A stretch of 64,000 bases of DNA from Polycyclovorans sp. (lineage in GTDB: Bacteria > Pseudomonadota > Gammaproteobacteria > Nevskiales > Nevskiaceae): contig PAKU01000037.1 of NCBI GenBank assembly GCA_002706265.1, positions 1 through 64,000 of the forward strand, given 5' to 3'. Shown piece after piece: positions 34,561 through 44,600 of the stretch (its first letter is position 1; each line of letters begins with the position of its first letter). The position numbers and the translations under genes are program-made. The notes below the pieces were generated by a model that was not told the origin of the DNA, did not search any database, and was given only the letters and a program-made list of their open reading frames with translations.

Positions 34561-35524
34561 GCCCGCGTTGATCGGTCCGCTGATGCTGGATGTCGGCGGC
34601 CTGGAGCTGACCGCCGAAGACCGCGAGGTGCTTGCGCATCCGCTGGTGGGCGGCGTCATCCTGTTTACCCGCAACTATCGCGATGCCGGGCAGCTCAAGG
34701 CGCTCTGCGATGAACTGTTGGCCCTGAAGACGCCGCGCCTGTTGCTGGCGGTGGACCATGAGGGCGGTCGCATCCAGCGGTTCCGGGTCGGGTTTTCGCG
34801 GTTGCCGGCGATGCGCAGCATCGGCGAGCGCCTGCTGGAGTCGGCGCCCGCCGCCGAGGCCGAAGCCGAGCAGGTCGGCGAGACCATCGGCCGCGAGCTG
34901 TCGGCCTTCGGCATCGACCTGCCGTTCGCGCCGGTGCTCGACATTGACCACGGCGTGTCCGGCGTCATTGGCGACCGCGCCTTCGGCAGCGATGCGCAAA
35001 CCGTCATCCACCTGTCGCGGGCCTTTCGGCGCGGGCTCAAGCGGGCGGGCCTGGCGTCCACCGGCAAGCACTATCCCGGGCACGGTGCGGTCACTGCCGA
35101 CTCGCATCACGAACTTCCGGTCGATCGGCGCTCCATGGCCGAGATCGAACGCTGCGAACTGCGGCCGTTTGCCGCGTTGATCGCCGATGGCCTGGAATCG
35201 ATCATGACCGCCCATGTGCGCTACACCGCCGTGGATGACCGTCCCGCGTCGCTGTCGGCGCATTGGGTCAAGGACATCCTGCGCAAGCGCCTCGGCTTTC
35301 AGGGCGTGGTGTTCACCGACGACCTGTCGATGGGCGGCGCCGCGGCCGTCGGTAGCATGGAAGACCGTGCCCGCCTGGCCCTGGCGGCCGGGTCCGACAT
35401 GCTGCTGGTGTGCAATGACCGGCCGGCCAGCGTCACCCTGCTGGATGCGCTGCGCGATGTCAGGCCGCGCCCCACGGCCAGCGTAAGACTGCACGCCCTT
35501 TATCGACGACAGGAGCTGTCATGA
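34553..35524 (+). CDS. nagZ: Beta-N-acetylhexosaminidase NagZ
   Basis: Cytoplasmic GH3 enzyme removing GlcNAc from anhydromuropeptides during peptidoglycan recycling. Family motifs: VDHEGGRIQRF, the KHYPGHG loop with its acid/base His, and TDDLSMGG with the nucleophile Asp. 323 residues, within the normal range. It overlaps the L,D-transpeptidase upstream and hpt downstream (ATGA at 35521). In pseudomonads NagZ products can trigger AmpR; no ampR or ampC is present here. Confidence 0.95.
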   Translation: MNKPALIGPLMLDVGGLELTAEDREVLAHPLVGGVILFTRNYRDAGQLKALCDELLALKTPRLLLAVDHEGGRIQRFRVGFSRLPAMRSIGERLLESAPAAEAEAEQVGETIGRELSAFGIDLPFAPVLDIDHGVSGVIGDRAFGSDAQTVIHLSRAFRRGLKRAGLASTGKHYPGHGAVTADSHHELPVDRRSMAEIERCELRPFAALIADGLESIMTAHVRYTAVDDRPASLSAHWVKDILRKRLGFQGVVFTDDLSMGGAAAVGSMEDRARLALAAGSDMLLVCNDRPASVTLLDALRDVRPRPTASVRLHALYRRQELS

Positions 35525-36093
35525 ACCCGCCCGACCGCTTCCAGGAAGCCCAGACGGTCTTGCAGAACGCCGACTGTCTGTTCGACGCCGGCACGGTGAA
35601 CGCGGCCTATGACCGCATGGCGCGCGCCATACGCGCTGAATACGCCGCGCTCAATCCGGTGGTGCTGTGCGTCATGATTGGCGGCCTGATCCCCACGGTA
35701 GAACTCATCAAACGCCTCAACTTTCCCTTCGAGCTGGACTATCTGCACGCCTCCCGCTACCGCGGCGAAACCACCGGCAGCAGCCTGGTCTGGAAGGTGG
35801 AACCCAGCACGGTTTTGAAGGACCGCAACGTGTTGATCATTGACGACATCCTGGACGAAGGCCACACCCTGCTGGCGATTCAGCGCGCGGTGCTGGCCCA
35901 GGGGCCTGCCAGCCTGAAGACGGCGGTGCTGAGCGAGAAGCGGCATCAGCGCAAGGCGCCGGGGGTGGCGGCGCAGTTCATCGGCCTGCAGGTGCCCGAC
36001 CGCTACGTGTTCGGCTGCGGCATGGACTACAAGGAATACTTTCGTCAACTGCCCGGCATCTACGCCGTTGGCGCATCGGGCGAGACCGCATGA
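35521..36093 (+). CDS. hpt: Hypoxanthine-guanine phosphoribosyltransferase
   Basis: Purine salvage enzyme converting hypoxanthine (or guanine) and PRPP to IMP (GMP). The PRPP-binding loop is VLIIDDILDEGHTL, and the pyrophosphate loop region is VVLCVMIGGLIPT. 190 residues, of the gammaproteobacterial hypoxanthine-guanine type that often keeps a nagZ/MTIP neighbourhood. It overlaps both neighbours by four bases. The next gene releases hypoxanthine, so the two form a direct salvage pair. Confidence 0.9.
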   Translation: MNPPDRFQEAQTVLQNADCLFDAGTVNAAYDRMARAIRAEYAALNPVVLCVMIGGLIPTVELIKRLNFPFELDYLHASRYRGETTGSSLVWKVEPSTVLKDRNVLIIDDILDEGHTLLAIQRAVLAQGPASLKTAVLSEKRHQRKAPGVAAQFIGLQVPDRYVFGCGMDYKEYFRQLPGIYAVGASGETA

Positions 36094-36848
36094 ACACCCC
36101 GCTGGCATTGATTGGCGGCACCGGCATCAACCAATGGCCGGGTCTGGAGGTGGTGCGCCAGCATCGCATCGAGACGCCCTGGGGGCCGCCTTCCGCGCCC
36201 TTGATCGAAGGCCGTCTCTGCGGGCAGCCGGTGGTGTTTCTGCCGCGCCATGGGCAGGGGCACAAGATTCCGCCGCATGCCATCAATTACCGCGCCAACA
36301 TCGCGGCATTGGCGTCGATGGGCATCACCCGGGTGGTGGCCATCGCCGCCGTGGGCGGCATTGCCGACTGGTTTCCGCCCGGCGGGCTGGCGTTGCCCGA
36401 TGATCTGATCGACTACACCAGCGGCCGCGACCACAGTTACTCCGACGGCAGCCCCGGCGCGCCGCTGGATCATGTGGAAATGACCCCGGCCTACGACCCC
36501 GAACTGCGCGCCGACCTGCGCCTGGCCGCCGCGGCCTCGGGCGTCGAATTGTGCGGCGAGGGTGTGCTGGGCGTCACCAATGGGCCCCGCCTGGAAACCG
36601 CCGCCGAAATTCGCCGGCTTCAGCGTGATGGCTGCGACATGGTGGGCATGACCGGCATGCCCGAAGCGGCGCTGGCGCGCGAAAAGCAGATCGCCTACGC
36701 CTGCCTGGCGGTGTCGGTGAACTGGGGCGCGGGTCTCAAGGGCGGCGGCAGCATTCATGCCGAGATCGACGCGTCGATTCAACGCGGCATGGCACAGGTG
36801 CAGGCCTTGATCAATGCTCTGGTTCTAGGCGCCCACGCCAGTACATGA
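36090..36848 (+). CDS. S-methyl-5'-thioinosine phosphorylase (MTIP)
   Basis: PNP/MTAP-family nucleoside phosphorylase of 252 residues. LALIGGTGINQWPGLEV is the phosphate-binding start, with FLPRHGQGHKIPPHAINYRAN, GPRLETAAEIRRL and MVGMTGMPEAALAREK typical of the MTA phosphorylase fold. In pseudomonads the gene next to nagZ was shown to act on methylthioinosine rather than methylthioadenosine, giving hypoxanthine; I transfer that specificity by synteny. The neighbouring hpt would recycle the hypoxanthine. Overlaps both neighbours by four bases. Confidence 0.85.
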   Translation: MNTPLALIGGTGINQWPGLEVVRQHRIETPWGPPSAPLIEGRLCGQPVVFLPRHGQGHKIPPHAINYRANIAALASMGITRVVAIAAVGGIADWFPPGGLALPDDLIDYTSGRDHSYSDGSPGAPLDHVEMTPAYDPELRADLRLAAAASGVELCGEGVLGVTNGPRLETAAEIRRLQRDGCDMVGMTGMPEAALAREKQIAYACLAVSVNWGAGLKGGGSIHAEIDASIQRGMAQVQALINALVLGAHAST

Positions 36849-39769
36849 GCGATCCCGCCGCCCCTGATTCGCAACACCTCAGCCCGGCCGACGCCGTGGC
36901 GCTGGGGCAGATTCGCAGCTGCGTACAGGCGTGCTCCGGCGTGGATGTGGGCCTGCTGCATCCCGAACGGGTGCTGCAGCAGGTGCGCAAGCGTATGCGC
37001 AGCGCCGGCCTCAGCCGCCTGGCCCAGTACGCGGCGCGGCTGGCGGAGCAGCCCGATGAATGTCTCCGGCTGGTGCAGGCCTTGCGGCCGACTGCACCCG
37101 CGCTGTTTCGTGATCCGCGCCTGTTTTCGGGCGCCTTCGCTTTGCTCGGCAGTTGGGCGGCCGACGCCCGCGCCCGTCACGTGTGGGTGCCGGCCTGTGG
37201 CGGTGGCGACGAAGTGTTTGCGTTCGCCCTGATGTCGCTACGGGCCGGGCTGCCGGGGCTGACGGTGGTGGGCACCGACACCGACAGCCAGGCCCTCGCC
37301 CTTGCCCGCGAGGGGCTGGTGGATGCCGAACAGCTCAAGGGCGTGCCCCAGGTGCTGCGCTCCTGGGTGGTGCACGGGGCGGGCACCGATACGCGAACCC
37401 GGTTCGCGCCCGAGGTGTTGCAGCGCTGCCAGTTTGCCCGTCAGGGCCTGCTGGAGGCGCCGCCGCGGGTGGACTTCGATCTGATCAGCTGTCGCGGTCT
37501 GCTGTCGGGCCTGGAACTGCCGGTGCAGCGCCAGGTGCTGGAGCAGCTGCATGCGGCGCTGGGCCCGCGGGGGCGCCTCATCGTCTCCGAAAATGAAGAA
37601 GGGCTGATGCATCGCGATCTGTTCGTCGAGGTCGATGCCGTTGAAAGCGAACTGCCAGCGTTGTTCCGCCGCGTTGAGCGCCGCCGCGACGCCCTGCCGC
37701 CGCGCGCCGCTGCCGTGCCGGTTCATGAGCGACCGGGCGCGGCGCTGCCGGCGCTGCACGACGCCTTCCAGATGAGCCGCGACCCCACGGCCCTGCTGGA
37801 TGCGGCCGGCACCATCCAGGCCGTCAACACGGCGTGGCGCGAGCACGTGACGCGCCGCAGCGATCAGGCCGTGGGCGTCGATCTGCTGGATCTGGTCGAA
37901 GGCCGCGACCGGCAGGTGCATCTCAGTGACTGGCTGGGCCAGGCCCCGGGCAGCGAGGCCGAGCAGGTCGCGCGGTTCAGCCTCAAGCGCGGCTCACGCG
38001 AATTGCGTCTGCGGTTGCGCCGCGGCGAAGACGGTTCGGCCGTGGCCGCCTTGGTGATGGACGGCGTCGAGAGCCGCCTGCTGGAAGAATTGGAACAGCG
38101 TCGCCAGCGCAGTGAGCAGATCGGTGCGCTGTTGCGCGAAGGCGTGCTCATCACCGACGCGCAGGGCAGCATCATCGAGTTTTCGAGCGCCGCCCAGCAC
38201 ATGACGGCGTGGCGTGAAGATGAAGCGCTGGGCCAGCCGATCGACCGTGTTCTGCGGGTCATCAATGGCGCCGGGGACCACGTGGACTGGTTCACCCTGG
38301 GGCCCCTCAGCCCCAATGGCGGCGCCCTGCAGTACGAATCGGTGTCGCTGATCAGTCGCGAAGGCCGGCGCCTTTCAGTGCGCATCGGCGCCCATCCTTT
38401 CGCGTGGAGCGCCACGGCGGCGGCGGGCGCGGTGTTCATCGTCGCCGACATCACCGTGAACGAGCTGCTGGCCGAAGAGCTGAACTACCGGGCCACGCAC
38501 GACGCGCTCACCGGCCTGTTGAGCCGCGAAGAGTTCGAGCGGCGGCTGTCCAGCCTGATCGGCGAAGCGCACAACGAACACCACCATCAGCACGCGTTTG
38601 CCTATCTCGATCTTGACCAGTTCAAGGTGATCAACGAAACGCTGGGGCACTTTGCCGGCGATGAGCTGCTGCGCCAGTTCGCCGGCCACTCGCGGGCGCT
38701 GCTCAGTGCCCAAGACGTGTTTGCCCGGCTCGGCGGCGACGAGTTCGGCATCTTGATGCCGCATCGTGACCCGGGCGATGCCGAGCAGGCGGCGCGGGAC
38801 ATTCTGGAATCGACGCGCGCCTTCCGTTTTCAGTGGGACGGACTGCAGTACGGCCTGACCGCGAGCATCGGCCTCACGCTGATCACCCACCAGACCGGCA
38901 GCGCGGCAATGGCCCTGTCCGAGGCCGATGCGGCGTGTTTTGCCGCCAAGGATGCCGGCCGCGACCGCATGCACATTGCCGGCACCAACGACGAAACCCT
39001 GCGCCGCCGCGGCGAAATGGGCATGGTGTCGCGCATCAATCGGGCGCTCGACCTCGACCTGTTCGAACTGCATTTCGAAGACGTCGTGCGGTGCAGCAAT
39101 CCCGGCCAGGTGGTGTATCGCGAGCTGCTGGTGCGCATGAAGGACGAGGAGCGCCCCGGTCATCTGGTGCCGCCCGGCCTGTTCATTCCGGCGGCCGAGC
39201 GCTACTTCCTGATGGGCGCGCTGGACCGGTGGGTGATCAACAAGGCCTGCGAGGGCATCGCCCGGCACCCCACCGACGGCGTGCTCTATGCCGTGAACGT
39301 GTCGGGGCTGTCGCTGAATGACGAGAATTTCGTCAATTACGTGCTCGACTGTTTCAGTCGCCATGGGGTCGCACCGGAACAGATCTGCTTCGAGATCACC
39401 GAAACCGCCGCCATCTCCCACCTCAAGGAGGCGCGCGACTTCATCGAGCGGCTGGTGAACGTGGGCTGCTGCTTCGCGCTGGACGACTTTGGCGTGGGCA
39501 TGTCGTCGTTTTCATACCTGAAGAACCTGCCGGTCGCGTTTATCAAGATCGACGGGGGCTTTGTCCGGTCGATGATGCAGAACCGGGTTGATCGCGGCAT
39601 GGTCGAGGCCATCAACCGCATCGGCCACGAGATGAACCTCAAGACCATCGCCGAGCACGTCGAGACGCCCGAAATTCTCGCCGCCCTCACGGCCATGGGC
39701 GTGGATTACGCGCAGGGCTGGGCCATCGCGCGCGGCAGGCCGTTTGATGCACTGACGCCCATCGCATGA
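36845..39769 (+). CDS. CheR-like/PAS/GGDEF/EAL fusion protein
   Basis: 974 residues, no membrane helix. Residues about 20-280 resemble CheR methyltransferase: WVPACGGGDEVFAFAL parallels the SAM motif, GTDTDSQALALAREG the second motif, FDLISCRGLLSG the third. The TxNxTxFFR start is degenerate (PTAPALFRDP) and the CRNV motif is lost (CRGL), so methylation is doubtful. Then come two PAS-like segments (about 303-412 and 422-540), GGDEF (about 550-715; GGDEF at 630-634, inhibitory-site Arg replaced by Ser) and EAL (about 725-970). EAL reads ELL (E760), but N818, E850, D880/D881 and K901 are kept, so phosphodiesterase activity is plausible. Starts within the MTIP stop and overlaps the FecR-SPOR gene. 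Confidence 0.85.
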   Translation: MSDPAAPDSQHLSPADAVALGQIRSCVQACSGVDVGLLHPERVLQQVRKRMRSAGLSRLAQYAARLAEQPDECLRLVQALRPTAPALFRDPRLFSGAFALLGSWAADARARHVWVPACGGGDEVFAFALMSLRAGLPGLTVVGTDTDSQALALAREGLVDAEQLKGVPQVLRSWVVHGAGTDTRTRFAPEVLQRCQFARQGLLEAPPRVDFDLISCRGLLSGLELPVQRQVLEQLHAALGPRGRLIVSENEEGLMHRDLFVEVDAVESELPALFRRVERRRDALPPRAAAVPVHERPGAALPALHDAFQMSRDPTALLDAAGTIQAVNTAWREHVTRRSDQAVGVDLLDLVEGRDRQVHLSDWLGQAPGSEAEQVARFSLKRGSRELRLRLRRGEDGSAVAALVMDGVESRLLEELEQRRQRSEQIGALLREGVLITDAQGSIIEFSSAAQHMTAWREDEALGQPIDRVLRVINGAGDHVDWFTLGPLSPNGGALQYESVSLISREGRRLSVRIGAHPFAWSATAAAGAVFIVADITVNELLAEELNYRATHDALTGLLSREEFERRLSSLIGEAHNEHHHQHAFAYLDLDQFKVINETLGHFAGDELLRQFAGHSRALLSAQDVFARLGGDEFGILMPHRDPGDAEQAARDILESTRAFRFQWDGLQYGLTASIGLTLITHQTGSAAMALSEADAACFAAKDAGRDRMHIAGTNDETLRRRGEMGMVSRINRALDLDLFELHFEDVVRCSNPGQVVYRELLVRMKDEERPGHLVPPGLFIPAAERYFLMGALDRWVINKACEGIARHPTDGVLYAVNVSGLSLNDENFVNYVLDCFSRHGVAPEQICFEITETAAISHLKEARDFIERLVNVGCCFALDDFGVGMSSFSYLKNLPVAFIKIDGGFVRSMMQNRVDRGMVEAINRIGHEMNLKTIAEHVETPEILAALTAMGVDYAQGWAIARGRPFDALTPIA

Positions 39770-40980
39770 CCGGGTGGGGCATTCCCGCAGTCTGCGCCGC
39801 CGCGTGCCTGGCGTTCGCGGCGACCGGCCGCGTGGCGGCCGCTGAGGCGCCGGCCAGCAGCGGCCTGATCATCACCCGGCAGGCGCTGCATGCCGAGCGG
39901 CTCGCGGCAGGCGAGGCGACGCGCGGGCCGCTGGCCACCGACGTGGCAATTCAAAGCCAGGACCGCCTGCTGACCCTGTCGGGGGGGCGGGTCGATCTGG
40001 CCATCAGCCGTCACGGATTCATCGCCTTGGGCGACGACACCGACCTGCGGGTGGAGCGGGTGCCATTTTCGACCTTTGATGTGGACCTACGCACCCAACT
40101 GCGGGTCGCGCGCGGCCATCTGCGCCTGGTGTGGAAATACCCTGACTTTGGTGCCCGCTGGCCGATGGTGATCGATGCCGGGCCGTTCCGCATCAGCGTC
40201 ACCAGCGGCGAATACTTTGTTGAACATCGCGACCAACGCACCCTGCTCTGCGTCGCCGAGGGCGAGGCCGCCATCAGCACGCCGGGGCAGGCCGAAGCGG
40301 CGGTCTTCACCGCTTCGGCGTGTTACCGGCTGATCTCGGGCGCGCCTGCCCAGGTGGCGGCGGTAGCGCCCGAAGGCTTTGTCGCAGCGCGTGCGGCTCG
40401 GGCGCTGCTGCCTTTGGCGATGCAGATCGGCCTGGCGTGGGCCGAGACCCCGTCGGTGACCGCAACGGCCGCCATGACCCCGGATGCCCCCGGCGCGCCG
40501 GACCCCAGCGCGGCGCCGACACCGGCGCCCCCAAGGTCCTTGGCCGAGGCGCGTGACCAGGCCCTGCGCGAGGCGGTGGGTCCGGCGGGGCGGCCGGACG
40601 CGACGCCCGCGACGCCGCGCCCGTCACCTCCGTCACCTCCGTCACCGTCACCGTCACCCCGCGCGGCAGCCCCTGCACGCCCCACGCCGACCGCCGTGGC
40701 CGAGGCCGCCGCCGCGCCGTCGCCGGCAAGCGTGCCGAGGGGCCGATGGGCGCTGAACGTGGCGTCGCTGAACCGTCGCGACGCTGCGGTCGAGGTGCGG
40801 CAACGTCTGTTGGGCGCCGGCTTCAGCCCGGAGATCGTCGAGGCCAGCGTGGACGGCCGACGCTGGTTCCGGGTGCAGTTTCGGGGTCTGGCCGATGCCG
40901 CAGCGGCGCGGGCGCTGGCGCGACGGCTGGAACAGGAGGCGGGAATCAGCGGCGCGTGGGTGATCCCACCGGGGCGCTGA
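39766..40980 (+). CDS. Exported FecR-like protein with C-terminal SPOR domain
   Basis: 404 residues. A signal peptide (about 1-26, ending RVAAAEA) is followed by a beta-rich FecR-like domain (about 60-185: LLTLSGGRVDLAI, DTDLRVERVPFSTFDVDLRT, LRVARGHLRLVWK, ISVTSGEYFVEH). A Pro/Ala/Ser linker of about 110 residues holds a short codon-level repeat. The last 75 residues form a SPOR domain (WALNVASLNRRDAAVEVRQR to WVIPPGR), which binds denuded glycan at the division septum. It probably senses or binds envelope structures; no FecI sigma factor or receptor is adjacent, so it is not a classical FecR. Overlap with the GGDEF-EAL gene by four bases suggests co-expression. Confidence 0.82.
   Translation: MTGWGIPAVCAAACLAFAATGRVAAAEAPASSGLIITRQALHAERLAAGEATRGPLATDVAIQSQDRLLTLSGGRVDLAISRHGFIALGDDTDLRVERVPFSTFDVDLRTQLRVARGHLRLVWKYPDFGARWPMVIDAGPFRISVTSGEYFVEHRDQRTLLCVAEGEAAISTPGQAEAAVFTASACYRLISGAPAQVAAVAPEGFVAARAARALLPLAMQIGLAWAETPSVTATAAMTPDAPGAPDPSAAPTPAPPRSLAEARDQALREAVGPAGRPDATPATPRPSPPSPPSPSPSPRAAAPARPTPTAVAEAAAAPSPASVPRGRWALNVASLNRRDAAVEVRQRLLGAGFSPEIVEASVDGRRWFRVQFRGLADAAAARALARRLEQEAGISGAWVIPPGR
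40621..40656 (+). repeat. In-frame codon microrepeat in the SPOR-protein linker
   Basis: Two copies of a nine-base unit (CCGTCACCT) followed by three copies of its first six bases (CCGTCA). The reading frame gives alternating Pro and Ser. All units are multiples of three, so slippage would change linker length without a frameshift. Confidence 0.85.
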
Positions 40981-40990
40981 AGGGCGCGCT

Positions 40991-41611
40991 TCAGTCGTCG
41001 ACGCGTACCACGCGGGCCAGCAGGCCGAGGCGCGGGCTGTCGAGATAGTGCAGCTCGCCGCGCCGAACCCGGCGACGCTCGCGCATCGGATAAATGCGCG
41101 GCGCGCCCGACTCCGACGACACGTAGCGCAGGTCGGCGTCGACATGCAGAAATCGGCCCATTTCCAGTGCGATTGAACCGCTCAGGGCTTTGATGGGGTT
41201 GCTGCCATCTTCGCCGTAGGTCACCACGGCACCGTCTTCAATGAGCAGTCGCGGCCCGTTTTTCTCGGGTGGGTTGACCTGCAACCAGCTGAGTTTCACC
41301 AGCGGTTGGTAACGCTGGGCGTTGTTCAGGCGGTTCCACTGCTGGGTCAGTGCGAAATCGCTCTGCGGCAGCACGGTGATGCGTGCGTTGGCGAGGCCCG
41401 GGGCGTCGTCCAGCGGCACGCCGGGCGCCAGGCGACGCCCGGGCAGCGGCTGGCCGCCCTCGGTGGAGGCATGCCGGTCGAGAAAGACGATGACATCGAC
41501 CCGGTACTCGGGCCCCTGGGCGAAGGCGCTGCTGCTGAGGGCGGCGCCCAGCGTGATGAGCAGCAAGGCGGCGAGGGCGCGCAAGGGCACGGTCATGGAC
41601 AGACGTTCCAT
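40991..41611 (-). CDS. csiV: CsiV-family envelope protein
   Basis: 206 residues: signal peptide (about 5-31, cleavage near AFA-QG), then YRVDVIVFLDR, ALTQQWNRLNNAQRYQPLVKLSWLQ and a basic strand (YPMRERRRVRRGELHYLD) near the C terminus. These match the CsiV/DUF-type periplasmic peptidoglycan-binding family first studied in Vibrio, where CsiV supports LpoA-PBP1A activity. It starts at ATG 41611, sharing its A with the mfd stop (TGATG), a classic coupled junction; the nagZ-mfd neighbourhood of csiV also exists in pseudomonads. The family is recognised; the partner here is inferred. Confidence 0.78.
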   Translation of the reverse strand: MERLSMTVPLRALAALLLITLGAALSSSAFAQGPEYRVDVIVFLDRHASTEGGQPLPGRRLAPGVPLDDAPGLANARITVLPQSDFALTQQWNRLNNAQRYQPLVKLSWLQVNPPEKNGPRLLIEDGAVVTYGEDGSNPIKALSGSIALEMGRFLHVDADLRYVSSESGAPRIYPMRERRRVRRGELHYLDSPRLGLLARVVRVDD

Positions 41612-44600
41612 CAAGGCGGTGATTCCGGTGGGGCGATGGGGGGCAGCAGCTTGAACAGCGGCGCGAGACGTTCGATGCGCTCGGCAGGGTTGCTGAAATC
41701 GGCATGGACATGCAAGCGCTTCTGCCCTTCAAGCCGATACAGCTTGGGCGCTTTCTGCACCAGCATGACCAGCTGCAGCGGGTCAAAGCGCGCCACTGGC
41801 CCGAAATCCAGCGCGGCCGACTTGGGCCCGATGCGCGCCCGGCTGAAGCCGCGCGCCACCAGTTCAATGCGCAGGCTGGCCTGGTCGAACAGCCGCGCCG
41901 TGGCCTCCGGCAGCACGCCGAAGCGGTCAATCATTTCGGCCTTGAGCGCGTCGAGCGTGTCGGCGTCGCTGGCCTCGCTGATGCGCTTGTAGAAGGTCAG
42001 GCGGGTGGCGATGTCGGGCAGGTAGTCGTCGGCGATCAGCGCCGAGACGCCCAGGTCCACCTCGCATTCGCTCTGGCCGAACGGTGCGTCGCTGAGGGCG
42101 CCGCGCTGGATGGCCTTGACCGCGCGGGCCAGCAGTTCGGCATACAGGGTGAAGCCGATTTCTTCGATCTGGCCCGACTGGTCGTCGCCCAGCAGTTCGC
42201 CCGCGCCCCGAATTTCGAGGTCGTGGGTGGCCAGCGCGAAACCCGAGCCCAGCTCGCCGAGGGCTTCGATGGCGTCGAGGCGCTTCTCGGCATCCGGGCT
42301 CAGGCCACGTTTGCTCGGCACCAGCAGATAGGCATAGGCGCGGTGATGGCTGCGGCCCACGCGTCCGCGCAACTGGTGCAGCTGCGCGAGCCCCAGATGG
42401 TCGGCCCGGTCAATGAGAATGGTGTTGGCGCTGGGCACGTCGATGCCCGATTCGATGATGGTGGTGCAGACCAGAATGTTGAAGCGCTGATGGTAAAAGT
42501 CGAGCATCACCTGCTCCAGCTCGCGCTCGCGCATCTGGCCGTGGGCGATGCGGATGCGGCCTTCGGGCACCAGGTCGTGCAGGTTTTTGGCGAACAGCTC
42601 GATGTCGGCCACTTCGTTGTGCAGAAAATATACCTGCCCGCCGCGGCGCAATTCACGCTGAATGGCCTCGACCACCACGCCGTTGTCCCATTCCGACACG
42701 GTGGTCTTGATGGCGATGCGGTTGGCCGGCGGCGTGGCGATGATCGACAGGTCGCGCAGGCCCGCCAGGCTCATGTTGAGGGTGCGCGGAATGGGGGTGG
42801 CGGTGAGCGTCAGCAGATCGACGTTGGCGCGCAGGTTCTTGAGTTTTTCCTTGTGACGCACGCCGAAGCGGTGTTCCTCGTCGACCACCACCAGGCCGAG
42901 ATTCTTGAACTTCACGTCGGGTTGCAACAGCCGGTGGGTGCCGATCACCACATCGAGCGAGCCTTTCTCAAGCTGATCGAGCATGGCCTTCTGCTCTTTG
43001 GCGGTGCGCATCCGTGACATGGCGGCGACGCGGATCGGCCAGTCGGCGAAGCGGTCGTTGAAGTTCTTTGCGTGCTGCTCGGCCAGCAGGGTGGTGGGGG
43101 CCAGCACGCACACCTGTCGCCCGCTGCGCGCCGCAGCAAACACGGCGCGCAGGGCCACTTCGGTCTTGCCGAAGCCGACATCGCCACAGACCACCCGGTC
43201 CATGGGCCGTTCGGCCAGCAGGTCGGCCAGCACGGCGTCGATGGCCTTCTGCTGGTCGGGCGTGGGCTCGAAGGGAAAACCGTCGCAGAAGCGTTGATAG
43301 TCGGGCTCGTCGAGCGCCAGCGCCTGGCCGCTCTGGGCCTGGCGACGGGCCTGGATCTGCAGCAACTCCGCGGCCACGTCGTGCGCCTTCGACTGCGCCT
43401 TGTCGCGCGCCTTTTTCCATTTGTCGGCGCCCAGGTTGTGCAGCGGGGCGCCTGAGTCATCGCCGCCGGTGTAGCGGTGAATCAGCGACAGCGAGGCCAC
43501 CGGCACATAGAGCTTGTCGCCGCCGCCGTATTCCAGCACCAGATATTCGGTGGCGACGCCGCCGGCATCGAGCCGCTCCAGACCGAGGTAGCGGCCAACG
43601 CCCTGCTGCACGTGCACCACCGGGGCGCCGATCTGCAGGCTGGAGAGATCGCGCAGCAGGGTGTCGGGGTCGCGCACCCGCTGCGCCCGGGTACGGCGAA
43701 TGGTGGCGGTGGGCGCGCGGCCGGTCAGGGCGGTTTCGGGGACGATGCCGTAGCCGTTGTGGGCGTCGATGAGGCCCTGATCAACCGGGCCCAGCACCAC
43801 GCTGAAGCGCTTGGTCTGCCGCTCGAATTCGGGCCAGCTGTCCAGCAGCGCCGGTGCCAGGCCGTTGCGGCGCAGGCGTTCGATCAGCACTTCCCGGCGC
43901 CCTGCCGACTCGGCCACGAACAGGACCCGGCCTTCGGTGGCGGTGCAGTAGTCCAGCACCGCTTCGGGGGTCTCGGGCAAGGCGCTGATGGCCGGACGGC
44001 CTTCGATGCGCTCGAAGGGCAGCAGCCGGTCGAGCGCTTGGCGCGGGTTGAGGTAGAGCGTTTCGGGCGGCAGCAGCGGGCGGCTCAGGTCGCCGGAATA
44101 GCGCTCATAACGTTCGCCAATCTGCTTCCAGTCACGGTCGAGCTGGTCGCGCAGGTCGCAGGCCACGAACAGTCGGGTGTCGGCCGGCAGGTAGTCGGCC
44201 AGGCACGCGGTGTCGTCGAAGAACAGGGGCAGATACGCCTCGATGCCGCCGGGCATCACGCGCTTGCTGACCTCGCTGTAGATGCGGCTGCGGGCCGGAT
44301 CGCCGGCAAAGGCCTCGCGGTAGCGGCGCCGAAAGCCTTCGATGCCGTCGCGGTCGGTGGGGAACTCCCGCGCCGGCAGCAGATGAATATGGTCCACCTT
44401 GTCCTGGCTGCGCTGCGTGTCGGGGTCGAAGGTGCGGATGCTTTCGATGTCTTCATCGAACAGGTCGATGCGGTAGGCGACCGTGGAGCCCATGGGAAAC
44501 AGGTCGAGCAGCGCGCCGCGCACGGCGAACTCGCCCTGGGTCTGGACCTCGGTGACCGCCGCATAGCCGGCATGGATCAACCGCTCGCGAAAACGCGCCA

